DNA of 64,000 nt from the NCBI GenBank assembly GCA_003342895.1, contig PTFA01000111.1, positions 2,330,199-2,394,198 of the forward strand, given 5' to 3'. The notes under the pieces were generated by a model. It did not search any database. It saw only the letters and a program-made list of their open reading frames with translations, and was not told where the DNA came from. The position numbers and the translations under genes are program-made. The DNA comes from Casuarius casuarius (lineage: Eukaryota > Chordata > Aves > Casuariiformes > Casuariidae). Numbering within the stretch: the stretch's first letter is position 1; each line of letters starts with the position of its first letter. Shown one piece after another: positions 24,600 through 37,846 of this stretch.

Positions 24600-27500
24600 T
24601 CAACTAATTGGCATTTGTGAATGGGGAAAATTAGTTCACTGAGCACCATTTAACATTTAATTTAATTTCTCCTAGATGCCCAAGTTCCTCTGTGGGGCAG
24701 TTTTTTATTATAAACTCATTTAAATTCAAATCCAGCCCTTGTTTCTGTGACCTGGCAGAAAAATGGCAATCATATTATATTTGAAGAAAATATTTAAAGA
24801 ACTAATAACTGTCAAGTGCAGTGAAAGAGCTTGGATCTTCTTTAAGGATTTCAAAGATGATAAAGAAAGCTTGTGAAACTTTGTTTTATGAGCTTTGTCT
24901 TATCTTTTACATAGACATGGACTGTCTTAGAAAGACTAAAAGGAAATGCTAGGGGCAGGATTCATCTACATATGACCCAGACCTCCCTCTGTAGTCAATG
25001 GAGAGAGATGAGCACTGGTAGACCATGAATCGTCTCACCTTATTGAAAGTGCCTAAAGCAGACCGAAGGAATCATGGTCTAACAAAGCTTAATTGTCTCT
25101 TTGACTATAAGGTGAATTCAGACTTACTCACTTGAAAGTTGTTCTCATATCAGGCAAAATTAATCCCACCTAAAATGCTCAAATGAAGTTTTGGGAAATA
25201 AAGAAAAAGAAAAAAACATGAACCAACTAACCAAACAAAAAAACCCTGAAGACCTGACTATTTCAGAGTGTCACTGAAGATGTGATCCAGAAGTTTAAAA
25301 CAGCTCCAGTTCAGAGTAATGGAAGGAAACCGCTGAACTGGGAACATCTTTATCTATATATACAGCAGTAAAAATGCAAAGCAGGCAGCACTATATCAAA
25401 TCTAACCAAGGAATCCAAAAGGACTTGCATGTTTAAATCAGATGTAGACAACTCTATAAATTCCTGTCATTGAGGAATATTCCAGACTACTATTTCCAGG
25501 TAGTATTTCATAAGGATCATCAGTGCTTTTCATGATAGTAAGCATTTCTTTGATTTACTTCTCCTGGCACTCCACTGATACTTGTTCAACAGGAGTATAA
25601 AAAGTAAATATATGGTGTGTGAGAGAGCCTTGGAACAAGAAAGAACTTAGTCTTCTTCAAAAAAATGTAGCTGAAAAAGCTAGCTAATTACAAATTACCA
25701 GTAAGCAATCTATACCCACATGCATTAAATTTAATAATCTACTAGAGAAGTTTAATAGAATATTCTGAATACTTTAGGAGTACTAACTGATAATAAAACA
25801 AATGGAAGAGATGAGATGTATTCATCTTCTCATTCATGGAAACAATTGCACTAAGAAAAGATATGAGATTCCTCTTTCTTTCAAGGACTGGAAAAAAATT
25901 GTATTTTCAAACTGAAAGGTGTTTGGATTCCTCCAAGCTTGCAGTACACTGGGGGTATGAAAAGAATTGATAAGATCACTCAGATGTATTTACTGCTTGG
26001 GATCCTGGGTGGCCTAGAAGAGGCAGATAGTCAATACAAAAAGCAGAGACAAGGTAATGTGTGGCATGAACTTCAAGTGAAAATAATAAAATATTATCAT
26101 GTGCAAAGCATAAAACCACTACTGTGTAAAAATATGCTCTCANGCTGTTATAGGCACACAAATAAAAACGTATTTGTTTTTGAAGTGAAGCTGAGGAAAG
26201 CATTGCATTACTCTTCTCCCACTATTTTGATATGCTAGGTAGTTCTGAAACAGTACAACTCAATGCACAACANTGTAAATACTGAGAAAACCATTAATGG
26301 CTGTAGGCCACATCAATTAGTTAATATTAATAATTAGAAGACTGCTAATAGGAGCTTTGTTGTGTTCTTTCCATTGGAAAAAGAAACTAAAGCCAAAAAA
26401 AGCCAGATATTCCTTACGTGCAATTCAGTTCATTCACAGAATGTATATGCTGTCTTGAAGGTAGCAAAGAGGACTAGTATTTGTCTCATAAATAAAAGCA
26501 GACCCATTGCCTGAGAGAAACTCTTTCCCTATCTGATCTCCTATGCGTTGATTCTTCAGCTATTTATTCAGTGGTAGGGTGGAAGGGGGTCGGGGGGGCT
26601 ATCATTTGTCTATTTGCTTCTGAGCACAGAGACACACTCAACTCAACTCAACTCAAATGGACAGTACTAAACTGATGAGCAAGCTAAAAGCTCATATACC
26701 AGATTGTGAATAAAATTCATTCATAAGTGTTTATTCCTCATGGCTAAGCATCCCTGACATTTGCGTTGGTGTCATTCAAGTGAAAAATTGCAATTTTGAT
26801 TGTCTTACCTGATGACTAATCCATCATGCTGAGCATATTTTAATATGTCTAAATGTGAGCAGCATTACTTAGCCACTTTGGAAGTTGTATCAATCTGTCA
26901 AAAAAAATTGTGTCCACCAAGACTGCAATTTCCCCCTCAAAATTACTCTGCCCCAAGGTATGTCAAGTAGACATTAACTATCCCGTTGTAGTTTTAAAAT
27001 GCTGGAGATCCAATACATTATGTCCCATCAAAGCAGTTTCCATAGGAAAAGCATGCTTATATGATGTGTTACAGAAAATTCCCTCACACTCTATCATTTC
27101 TCATTGTCATATAGCCTGATAGACATTTTGAGGCAAAGCTTTCTTCAGTTCATTCTTTTAGGTAGAGCCACTTATTCCAACTACTTCTAAATCCTCAGAC
27201 AATGTGCTGTTATATTCCTTTCCTGATACCTCCTATCTCTTTGTTTAAAGGGCATAGTAAGAGGTGATATTGACTAACATTTTGAAGTTAGTCTAAGATT
27301 CAGTTGCTCATTCTTAAGCTTAATTTCTCAAAAAACACAAGAGATGATTCTTAAAATAAGAACTCTCTTCAGTTCCAAAATGTAATAAGATGTCAACAGT
27401 TCTAGTGGTACACAGAAGCTCTGTGATCTCATCTGATCTGTACTTTACAGGAAAACTATAATGGTTAAAAAAAAAAAAAAAAGTAAAGAGAGCTAAATAG

Positions 27501-28011
27501 AGATCAAATATTAAAAACAAAACAAGGGAAAACAGANTAACTGTTAAAGGGTTGCAGTTTAGCTAACAGATTGCTCCAAGTCATAGTGAGTGTGTAATTT
27601 TTGTTAAAATTCTGGACTTGGTCATGCAGAATAGCATTAAAAAAGAAGCAGCTGAACCAAACAACAACTTTTAAGAGAATCTCTTTAATCTATTGCTAAG
27701 GGTACATATGAAGAGCAGTTTATTCAATTATATTTGGAAAAAAAGTAAGGAAATGGAAAAGCACAGCCTAAGTCATGATCTTACAGAGAAGAATTAGCCA
27801 TGAATTTTCACAGATGTCCTTTGGTACATTTTTTGTTCAGTTTCCTTCTCACCATTTTGCATGAATATATTTCAAATGATTTGCTGAGGTTTCCGTATTG
27901 AGAAAGTTCCCCAGGAATCAAAGCAGCTTACAGGTTATGGTAGATAGGCCTCGTCCGCACCTCCAGTACTCAGCAGGGTTTGTACTAAGCTAAGCATAAA
28001 ATAGGACAACA
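24600..28011. other. Unique sequence, no gene recognised
   Basis: No exon recognised. 24955-25085 (with the words GTAGTCAATGGAGAG and GCACTGGTAGACC) faintly resembles old sauropsid MITE relics. 27946-27995 contains TAGGCCTCGTCCGCACCTCC, faintly like the end of an amniote hAT-type relic. Neither can be confirmed by eye. An A16 run is at 27467-27482. Confidence 0.45.
26636..26655. repeat. (ACTCA)4 pentanucleotide microsatellite
   Basis: Four perfect tandem copies of ACTCA. A short simple repeat. Confidence 0.9.
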
Positions 28012-28390
28012 GGAACACAGAACTGGAAGGGACTTCAGGAGGTCATTAGTGCAAGTTTTGCCCCGAAGAAGGAACAACTATATCTATGTCATTTCTAACA
28101 GATGCTTGTCTAATCTGTTTCTCAAGACTCTTGTGAGTGAGATTTCACAACTCCTCCAGGCAATCTATACCATTGCTTCACTAATCTTACAATTAGAAAA
28201 GGTTTTCTGATATCTAAACTAAATCTTACTAAATGCAACTTAAGCAGCTTACTGCTTGTTCTGTCCTCCACAGATGCACTGAACAGATAGCTATTCCTTC
28301 TTTAAAAAGCCTTTTATACATTTGAAGACTTTCTTGTATATNCCTTTTGGATCTTCTCTATTTTAGCCTAAACAGCTCAGTTATTTAAAT
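28012..28390 (-). mobile_element. Old, diverged CR1-family LINE 3' fragment
   Basis: The plus strand reads like the reverse complement of an old CR1-family 3' end. It begins with the GAACTGGAAGGGAC motif at about 28020 and continues through segments equivalent to the 'gatgcttgtctaatctgtttc', 'cacaactcctccaggcaat' and 'ctttatacatttgaagac' blocks of CR1 3' sequences. The order and spacing are those of the family, but substitutions and small gaps are frequent and no open frame survives. The element is therefore on the minus strand, 5'-truncated near 28390, and clearly older than the copies at 37.6 and 48.4 kb. The ambiguous base at 28342 lies inside it. Confidence 0.8.
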
Positions 28391-29343
28391 GAGATTTTAT
28401 TTTCTAAACCTATAAATACTAACATGCATATAAAAGATATATAGATAAAAGATCTATGTCTAAACAGAAAATAGATTATAGCACAAGTTATATCGGTATC
28501 AGTAGGGTTTATCATCTCCAGAAATTACACACATTTCATGTGATTCAGTCACTATAATAGCATATGTGTAATATTCAAGAATGTAATTAATGTTCAAGGT
28601 ACATCACAAAAGTTTGAGTTCTAGAGAGGGGAAAGGAGGTAAAGCAAGAAGAAAATGGGCAAATAAATAGATGTAGGGTTACTGGCTGTGACAACCTCTC
28701 AGGGAGAATGGGAAAATTAGCTACTGTAAGAGACGAAGAAGCAGAGCTACTCGCCACTTCAGAACTAGAGAATGGAGCTGAGCTAAGCTCCGTCTTACAA
28801 AATCCTGACTCTCCGTTCTTGTAAAATTAGGTGGAAATTTTAAGTCTTTTAATTGGCAAGATCACTTCAACAGAGAGCTCTGTGAGGCAAGGAGTACAGA
28901 GGAAGAGATGGGGAAGTGGTAGCCCATGTGCACAGGCACTGATGTCCTTTAACCTCACTTCTCATGTCTTTCTTCTCTTCAGCCATTTAGTTACACAGAC
29001 AACTTTAATGCTACAGATGAAATTGTGAGGCCTTCTTATATCTGCCTAAGATTGCTTGGGATGTAAATAAAGACTGTTCCTTGCTGACTTCTGTTCTGAA
29101 GAGAAACTGAAGACCTAGACCAAGGACTGAAGTTACATATTGTGTTTTCATGGCGAAGAAAACAGTAAAGGGTTGTAGCTCAAGCAGTCCTTAATGCTTC
29201 TGAAGTTGGGGAAGACATCTGAAAAATTATAAGGCACAAAAAGGAAATAAAAATGGAAAAAAAGTCAAGAAGGCATGAAAGTGAAGTGATGCTACTTGAT
29301 TCTTTCTTTTTGGGGGGGGCGTTAGTAAAAAAAGGAAGAAAGA

Positions 29344-29371
29344 GAAACTTGAAACTTGAAAATTGAAAATT
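29344..29371. repeat. 7-bp tandem repeat, four copies in two variants
   Basis: Two copies of GAAACTT are followed by two copies of GAAAATT. The paired variants suggest a substitution in one unit followed by re-duplication. Confidence 0.85.
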
Positions 29372-31769
29372 GAAATCAAGTTTTGATTTTAAAAGAGAAT
29401 TTACAAGCTATTTAAAAAATAGCTTTCCAGCAAGAAAAATGGAAATGAATTGCATATTTTTTTAACCAACACAAGCAGTGCTTCTTTGATTCTCCTTTAA
29501 ACCATTCCCTGCTTACTCTATGCTCCAAATTAATTCTCCCTGTACCCATTTCCTCTGGAGTAACTAACTCCTGCAATCAGCCCCCTTTGTCTCCAACCTC
29601 TTTTCATGCTCTCCTGAATGGATTATTCTATCTCCTATACTAATTAACTTCCTTTTCTTTTCTGGCAGAGAATGAGACATGAAAGGAATTTTCCTTGCAA
29701 CAAATAGGAAAAGGCAATCTGTCAATTACTTCACTGCAATTCAAGGCCACTGTAAAGGTAACAGGGTCTTTAAAAACAAATGTTCTGATTTAGTTCCAAG
29801 TGATAGATTTAGCATGCACACAACCAGACCAGGAAAGACACACAAGTTCATCTTCCTCCATCACAAGCTTTACTTGTTAGTTTACCCATTTTTCTGGGTA
29901 AAATGCTACAAGATCTTAATCAGATTCTCATATCTTATCGATAACTACCAAGTATTAGATAAGTTAACATCTTGAAATACTACAAAATGGAAAAAGTGTG
30001 GGGATTTTCAAAAGAAATTTTCTGTGGAATACATTTGATTAGAGCAAGGGAAAAATCATCGTTCTGTATCAAAAGTTGATTAATGTTGCTTCCCATGATA
30101 GTCATTACAAAAGAAGAACTTAGGTGAAGGGAAAGTAATTTCTTTAGGATATTGGTATCAATAAGCAGAGTTATCCAAGACAGGCTATGAGACCTGGAGG
30201 CTGAGATGGGTTACAGGTTGCACTGGTAAGTACACCTCTACCTGTAATCCGAGGCATTGTCAAGATTTTGTAGGCTCTGTCACTTAACAATTTGCATCTG
30301 TGTCTGATAATCTTTGCCTTTAGGCAAGTCAGCACAATACTCTCTGTTAACAAGACTGCGAACACTTCTGGGGGACCATTTTTGACATTAGGATGACATC
30401 GTGTTCTCTGCACTTCCTGAGCTCATACATGGATAGCAAAGTCACTGTTATAAAGTCAAATTTGCTGGTGTCAACTCTTTCACCAAACTGGTAGGTTTTA
30501 AATGTATTGAGCTCTTGCTTTTATTGTGAGGTTCATTTATTTAACCACTTCTTCAATAAGTAATATATTATCATCATAGATTTTGAGGTTTGTGGAATAA
30601 ATTTGTCTGATTTTGCTTTAGGAAGAGATCAATACTGTACTGTAATGGTATATGGATTCTCAAGAAAGCAAAAACTAAATAAATGCTAGTTGATACAGTG
30701 AACTGTTGTTACCATAGACTAAAATTTATATGCAGAGAAAATCAAACAGCATTTTGAAATGGATGTTTTTACTGAAAAAAAGATATTATTTTCTTGACAG
30801 TATGTATCATTCCCATTATAACATGATTCCAGACAGACCATCTCTATTAAGATATGAAATGCAATTGCTTTGAAACTATTTGTTGGTGAGAAACTCTAAT
30901 TTTCTAAATGTCAAGAGAAGGTCCAGTGATCATGAATGAAAGAGATGAAATAAGCAAAACCTTTCATTTTACAAAGAGATTAGGGGTTTTCTTTCACAAG
31001 AAGTCAGACAATATTATTGAAAATTGCCAGACTGAGATAGCCTTTTAAAGTAAAATGCTCTAAATATAACTTTATATTGTTGGTATTGCTCCATTCCTAC
31101 AGAGATTCAGCCCGTTCCTTCTGAAAAGTGTATTAATATGAAGTACCTAAGCTCCCATGATGTCAGAGTAGCATAAGGAAACACACAAGAGGGGACAAAT
31201 GTATTAGCTCATTTTTCCTAAAGGAATTCAAAACCTTCAGTGGCAACCACTATACAATTGGTTGTTTCAGTCTAGATCCATAGTCATTAAATACAGAGCT
31301 TCTCTTCAGATACCCTACTGAAGCGAAATTGAGTTAGAAGCATAAATGAGAATTTGACGACTAAATACCTTTGTTTATTTAAGGAACCTGGTTTCTTCAG
31401 CATTCTAGGTAATGAATCAAGGGCTTCCTAAAGGAAGGGAAAATATGAGTTATGGCATCAAATCCTTTTGATTGATTCACAGCTAAGAGGAATGTTATGT
31501 ATTTTTCCTGTATGGACACAGATTTGGTCCACACAGTTCAGGAGCAGAGGCATTACATCTGTAAAACAGGTATCACTGAAAGTGAGGATGAAGAAAATAA
31601 CATCAGCTTTAAGAATATTTTATGCTTTAAGTAATGGATGTGCAATGCTTTAGTCTAAATTAACAGTACATGCAACGAAAAGTGTATCTTCTGCCCTCAT
31701 TGCTAACCACTATTTGTTAACTACAGTTGTTAGCTACTGTAACTGCTACGGAGAATATATCCCAACAGC

Positions 31770-31787
31770 AAAAAAAAAATTTTTTTT
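31770..31787. repeat. A10T8 self-complementary run
   Basis: Ten A followed by eight T form a small palindromic homopolymer junction, giving intrinsically bent DNA. No wider element is associated with it. Confidence 0.9.
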
Positions 31788-34700
31788 CATTGTATTGGTT
31801 ATGTGATTCCTGCATGTATCCTAAGAACCACAGTTGAAAAAGATGGTACACTTGGAGAAACAGAATTTCTCCATTTAAAATCTTCAAATGGGGGGGAATT
31901 TATTGCACTGTTTGCTAACATGCTTCACTGATTGAAGTCAACTTCTATTAAAAGCTTGTGTTTTTTCCTAGTGTTGCCAATTTCAACTTCCAGCTCCCTC
32001 GATCTTGTTATCTTATTAATTAAGATGCTCTAAGGTAATAGACAGCTCTGACTTTTTCCTACATGTCCTACAGTGCCTGTTTTTCCATATGTTACACAGT
32101 AATCGTGTTAAAACAAATCTTTGTCTTTTGCTCTTGCTTTGATATTAAATGTAGATTAATCTGGATCAATTATCTCTTTTGACCCATCTAAACAAACCTG
32201 TCTGTCTTTGTCCCTCCACAAACTCTCGGCCAGGTCGTTCTTAAAATCTATTGAACAGCGCTGAACCAAAGGAAAAAGTCCTCCCCTTTAAAAAGTTACC
32301 AGTTTTTCTGGCAACACTTTAATTTTTTTCTGTTTACATTTATCATTTTAACTTATTTTACAATACTCATAGATATTTTAGCTTTAGAATATTTGCGCCA
32401 TTAAATGCAAAGTATGGTCTTTGCTGCAACTATGACTTTCAAATTACAAACCTTTTTGTAGACTCCCTAGCCGTATTTATTAGTTACTTCCACTAGCTGC
32501 CATCTGAACAGCCACTTTTGACCTTCTACCATTTAATGAATCTCCTACCTTAGAATTTTCTTTCCTTGCCCTAAGCCCTCTTCCTTTCCTCTATTCTGCA
32601 ATTTTCCCCTTTTGGTAATAGGAATATATTCCTTTTCATTTCATCACAGTGACAAGTTCCTTATCCCTATAAAAATATATGATGAATGCCTTAAGAGATT
32701 CTAATATTTATGTCTCAAATACATGAATACATTCACATGTTTCCCTGAAAAGGGAGCACCCAAGTGCAAATGGTAACTAGAAAGACTAATCTAGAGCATC
32801 TGAGGTAATGAGAGGAACTAGCAAGTCGTATACGGGACAGTAAAAACACTAAAACATTATCTCATGACCAGTAGAAAGAGATAGTGTCATTTAGCTAGAG
32901 ATCTCAAATCAGCCTCCACAGAAACGTCATTTGATGTCTTGGTCATCCAAACCAAAGGTATAATCTAATCAAAGAAACCCAACAAAGATGTGCTGGGTCA
33001 AGCACAACAACTCACTATAAGTAAAAGTGGCCTGTTTTTCATTTTTGCCCATTACTCTATTTTACATACCTAGACAATTCAATGATGTTTTAATGTTAAA
33101 TAATATTTCTGTTTTTTTCTCCATTTGAATAATTCCATTTGAATTACGATCTTGTGTCCTCATACAAAATGGAGTGTGGTAATACTGCTTTGTCACCTGA
33201 GGCAGTAGAATTCACTTCTCCAAAGAAAGAAATTATCATTGGGCAGGAAACATAATAAAGTAAAGGTTATTCTTGAATTCCTCCAGGGCGCTTGTATCTG
33301 TTACATTCATGACATTTTAACTGAAAGTGGGTAGAGCTAATTAGTCAGAAACAGAAGTGTAATCAATACTGATTTATGAATATATCCCATGAGTAACACT
33401 ACTTGTTTGGACAGAATAAATTGTTATTTGTATCAGCTAATCTCTGTGATTTCTTAGTGTTCTTTGTCATTAAAATAATAACCCTATTTCATTACAACTG
33501 AAAATATCCAACTGCAGATTCCTCTGAAACACACATTTTTTTCATGTGTGCATGTACAGATGCCTACGGCTGCTTTGGGGCCGTGAAACTCTGGGCTCTG
33601 GATTCTTATATAAGAGGAATGAATCCAGATCAGCTCCTGGCTCAAGATTGCTTGTGATGTTATGAAAATTAATGCTAGCTAGTTGCCAGTCATTCATCTG
33701 TTCCTTTGCAGATTAGTGTATGTGATCTCTGGCCCCAAGCAAGCCTGACAGCATTATAGGCATCACAACCTGGTAGGCTGGCATCCCTTTGTAAGTGAGA
33801 TATTTCTAACCATTTTAATTGCCTTTCCATTGACCTTTTCCATTTCTACCATAGCTGCCTTGAAACACGTCAATCTTACTTCAATATTCCATGTGCTGGT
33901 ACATCATCATTTTTATTCTGTCATCTCTCTATTGATAACCTGATTTATTCTTTTATTTAGAACTTACAGGTCTTCCCTTTATACCATTTTGTGACTGTGT
34001 CAGAATGACCACTGATGTCTAAATGACTTTGCTGGAGTTATCACTATCTAAGATGGCTACTGCTGTCAGTCTGGGAAAGAGAGCATCAGTAAGTGGGAGT
34101 TCAGAAGATGACTACATGCACATGACTTTTACAAGAGGAAATAGTCCTTGATGCCCGCATGTTGAATAGACAGACAGTATTCTAAGATTTAGTCAAATTC
34201 ATTCAACTGTACAGTGAATGGTGAATTTATGTTTGCCTTTTCTCACTTTCACTTCATCTACTCATCCTAAAGACTTCAAAAAGTTTTGAGTACTGTCATC
34301 TGTCTCTCTAGTCCTCAGTTTGGAACAAAAATATCCATGTGCCCAAAGTTTCCTAATCCTACATTTGGAGAATAAAAATATCTGTCCAAAAATCTGCCAT
34401 GTTATTTCTGTCAGTATAGCTTATCCAACAGTTTCCATTTTCTAGATGTCATGGTTTTGGTACACATCAGGGTGCTCTCAGAAAAATGCTATGTTTTCAT
34501 ATTACTCAACCTGTCAGAGGGCTTTTATCCTAAACCCTCTAGTGAGTAAATTTGAAGGCACTCCTGTTCTTTAAGACACCTACTCTTGTAGCTACTGAAG
34601 ACACCTCTTCACATGATGACTCATAGAAAATCCAAATTAATTCTTTCTTTCCATGATAAGAAGAAACTTTTAGATATTAGCTGATTCAAGTCAGCTTAGT

Positions 34701-36750
34701 TTACTAAGATTTTTTATCCTACTAAGGATACATCCTTATATAAACACAGGTATAATTCCTCTTATTAGATTCCTTTCATGCTTGTCTCTTCTTCATGTTC
34801 AGAAGCATAATGGAAAGCCCTCATACTTGACATTGGCATAACAGAGAAGTGGTATTTCACTTGCCTGTGAATATAATCCTTTGTACATACCGTCCATAGG
34901 CATCACCACCTCTGACATGTTGCATGAGATGCACACTTAGATTTCATTTTTGTTGTTTGTGTTTTTTTCAGCTCTGTTTTTGTAGCTGTTGTATGTTGCT
35001 CTGTTGCTTTATCATTATTTTTATTCTATTTTGCTCTTGTATTTTCTTTCGGGATCTTTCTTCAAGGATGTATGCATGGCAGTAGTTCAGGAGCAGAAGC
35101 AGAAAGAGGATATGCATCCAGGTGTCTTTCTGAAGACTGTTTACTGACTTGCATATGATTCTTTTTTTTTCCATTACCAAGAGAAATGTGTTACTTTCTT
35201 ATAGAGAGTGTGGCTGGAAGAGTTTCCTGAGAACACACATGGCTTTATTTTGGGATTAGATGTGGGAAGTCTTAATGTTGTTAGGTTCACTGCTTCATTT
35301 ATGCTTCTGTTTATCTATTGGGAAAATAGAACTGAAAAAGTCCCCTGGTTCATCAGATCCAGTGCCTTGCTATTGCAGGAACCATTTCATCTGATTTTGT
35401 TTATAAGCTTACAAACGTATGAATGACTTTGATATATAAATACCTCTGTGACTAAAGAAATCAAAGTGCCATTGAAATTCAGTTGTACTCATGCTTCTAG
35501 ATTATAAAGGTACTTTGTAATTCCCATTGCCAGTTATACTTTCCCCTGTTTATATTTCAAGGCTTTTACAGCTGTAAATGAATCACCATACAGTTAGCTC
35601 TGGAAACGGGCATAAATGCAGATGGAAAGAAAGGTGCTTGTAGAAGTGCGGGTGAGGTGGTGGAAAAGGTATATATTTTCACCACGGAGTGAAGTCTAGA
35701 ATAGGGATACTTAAACTAGCCTTAAATAACAATGGACGGGAAGACATATCTAGTGAGTGGAAAGTGGGAAAGGAAAAACAAACATAGACTTGAAGACAAG
35801 AACACAAATATTACAGAATTTAATAGAAGCATTATTGAAAGACAAAATAAAGAAAAATAGCATAATGTCTTCAGTTTTAAAACCTTGGGGTTTTGTTTGT
35901 TTGTTGCTTTTTCTTGTTAACATGAAAGTTGTGTGAAGTCACATCACTGAAGTCATGACATAGCTGAATGAAACCCTTGTGGGTTGTAGCACAGAACGTG
36001 GCAATATAGATGGTAAAGGAGATGCAAAGCAATCAGTGTTATTCTCAGGCCTTCATAGGTTCAGTTTGATAGCTAATGGACCTAGAGTTTTACATTTTCC
36101 AGCTTCTTATGGAATAATGGGCCAGAATATTCTAACTTTGCCTGACTAAGTGCCAGTGCTTTGTATCTGGATCAGCTTAACAATCATGTAGAGTAAATGT
36201 AGTATATGGCATCAGATGTAGTTTAACTCAAAGCACATGTGTTTACATATAAAGGTATATGGACTGATTTATCATGTACAGTAATATGCTGTCTATGTTA
36301 ATGTCATGTTACAAACAAGCTAGCAGTTTGTAACAGTGGTTATAACATCAGAATTTTCTCGTACTGTCTGATATCTTTAGAAAGCATCACTGACAGCTTG
36401 AATTAGGAGGAAGACTGGATAGAAACACAAATGGACTTATCTTGTATTCTTATTTTTCCACAAGAGTAACTATAAACTGTATTCCAGTAGCAAGATGTTA
36501 CAAATAAATAACAGAGGAATTTCTCCTCAGCAAGAAACACATGACAAAACTAGACAGAATGTGTATACATCTGAGCCTGCAGAGGTTCAGAAAGGATTCT
36601 CACCACAGCTGACATTACAAGACCTGAACTTCCCAAACTTTGGGCATCTATCTTTTCAGGATGTGTGTCAAATTAATATACTGACCAAAAATCATGCCTT
36701 TTAAACTTTAGAAGTTTTTATAAAAATAAATGGTTGATAAAAATGAGTCA

Positions 36751-36777
36751 TAAAAATAAATAAATAAATAAATAAAA
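36751..36777. repeat. (TAAA)n tetranucleotide microsatellite
   Basis: About six tandem AAAT/TAAA units in a row, slightly imperfect at the start. No adjacent retroelement is recognised that would make it a tail. Confidence 0.9.
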
Positions 36778-37590
36778 GGACAATGGTCAGTAATCTTAAA
36801 TATCATTACCAAATTTTCCTTACCAAACTTCATTACAAAATATTTTTCCTGGGGAAAGAATCTTCTAAAGTGGAAAGCAGTGATTTTTGTACATCCTATA
36901 TCTTCAAGAGTTCCTCTCACAAGAACATTACAAACAAGAGTTTTGATTTATTCAGATGACTTTCATTGGTATTCCTTCCTCCGAGACTACTTTTCCTTTT
37001 CGGTATTTGGAACACATCACTTCTCTCCTCTTGGCTCCAGGTACAGTGATAAACTACAGCAAATTTATTGCAAATCAAGCATACAAGATCATGAGATACA
37101 CCTACCCAGCTCACTTCAAAAAGAAAAAAGTCAGAAAAATTAGGGACTTCTACAACACAGAAATTTGTCTTCTATTTATAGGGATTTAGGAAACACTTCT
37201 ATTTCCATTTTTGCCTTTTAATTTTAGTTTAAAATCATTCGTAATATGCATTTAGCCACTCGAACACATTGCAATTTTTCTCTGTACCTCAGAATTCCAA
37301 AATATATTAGAAAGTTGAATGTACTTAATGGTAAAACACAAACAGAACTAGTCTGTCTGATTAACTAAGCCTCCTTCTGTATGAGATAATTCTACAAACA
37401 TCCGTGAAAAGTAATCTCAGGCAGAATAATTTAGGGATACATTTTCAGCATTTTTCATGTGTGCCATGTTCATTTTGTAAAATGTAACACTAGCAGCTAA
37501 ACATATTAGGTCCTGGTGGCTCTGAGAAAATCAAAGTGCACTCTCTAAAAGTACTGAAATTTAAACAAGCACAAATAAAATGTTATAAAG

Positions 37591-37846
37591 GAATCACAGA
37601 TTCACAGAACGGTTGAGGTTGGAAGGGACCTCTGGAGATCATCTAGTCCAATCCCCCCAGTCAAGCCGGGTCACCTACAGCACATTGCCCAGGATTGTGT
37701 CCAGACAGCTTTTAAATACCTCCAAGGGTGACAGTTCCACAACCTCTCTGGGCAGCCTGTTCCACTGCTCAGTCATCCTCACAGTAAAGAAGTTTTTCAT
37801 CATGTTCAGATGGAGCTTCCTGTGTTTCAGTTTCTGCCCATTGCCT
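37591..37846 (-). mobile_element. 5'-truncated CR1 LINE, 3' end only
   Basis: The plus strand opens with GAATCACAGATTCACAGAAC, the reverse complement of the short tandem 3' terminus typical of CR1. It is followed by the hallmark GGAAGGGACCTCTGGAGATC block and runs through the family order to about 37846 (CCCATTGCCT). There the similarity stops abruptly: a 5' truncation, as usual for target-primed LINE insertions. The copy keeps the 3' UTR and the last part of ORF2. It agrees at most positions with the same part of the CR1 at 48.4 kb but carries its own differences, so the two are separate insertions of related age. CR1 normally makes no clear target-site duplication, and none is seen. Confidence 0.95.
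37675..37846 (-). pseudogene. CR1 ORF2 C-terminal remnant
   Basis: On the minus strand this frame translates to the very C-terminus of the CR1 endonuclease/reverse-transcriptase polyprotein. It includes the conserved run TEQWNRLPREVVE and the ending LDTILGN before a TAG at 37675-37677. Only about 55 of the normal 900 or more residues remain, so it has no activity. The same open frame continues upstream to 37896 but leaves CR1 sequence at the truncation point. Confidence 0.9.

Larger units (their letters stand above)
28391..37590. other. AT-rich unique sequence, no gene recognised
   Basis: Over 9 kb without a recognised exon, RNA gene or interspersed repeat. It contains small tandem repeats (29344-29371 and 36751-36777), an A10T8 self-complementary run at 31770-31787 and scattered short frames with no family resemblance. 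Such a repeat-poor run is common in avian gene deserts and long introns. It could contain conserved non-coding elements, which single-sequence reading cannot show. Confidence 0.55.
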
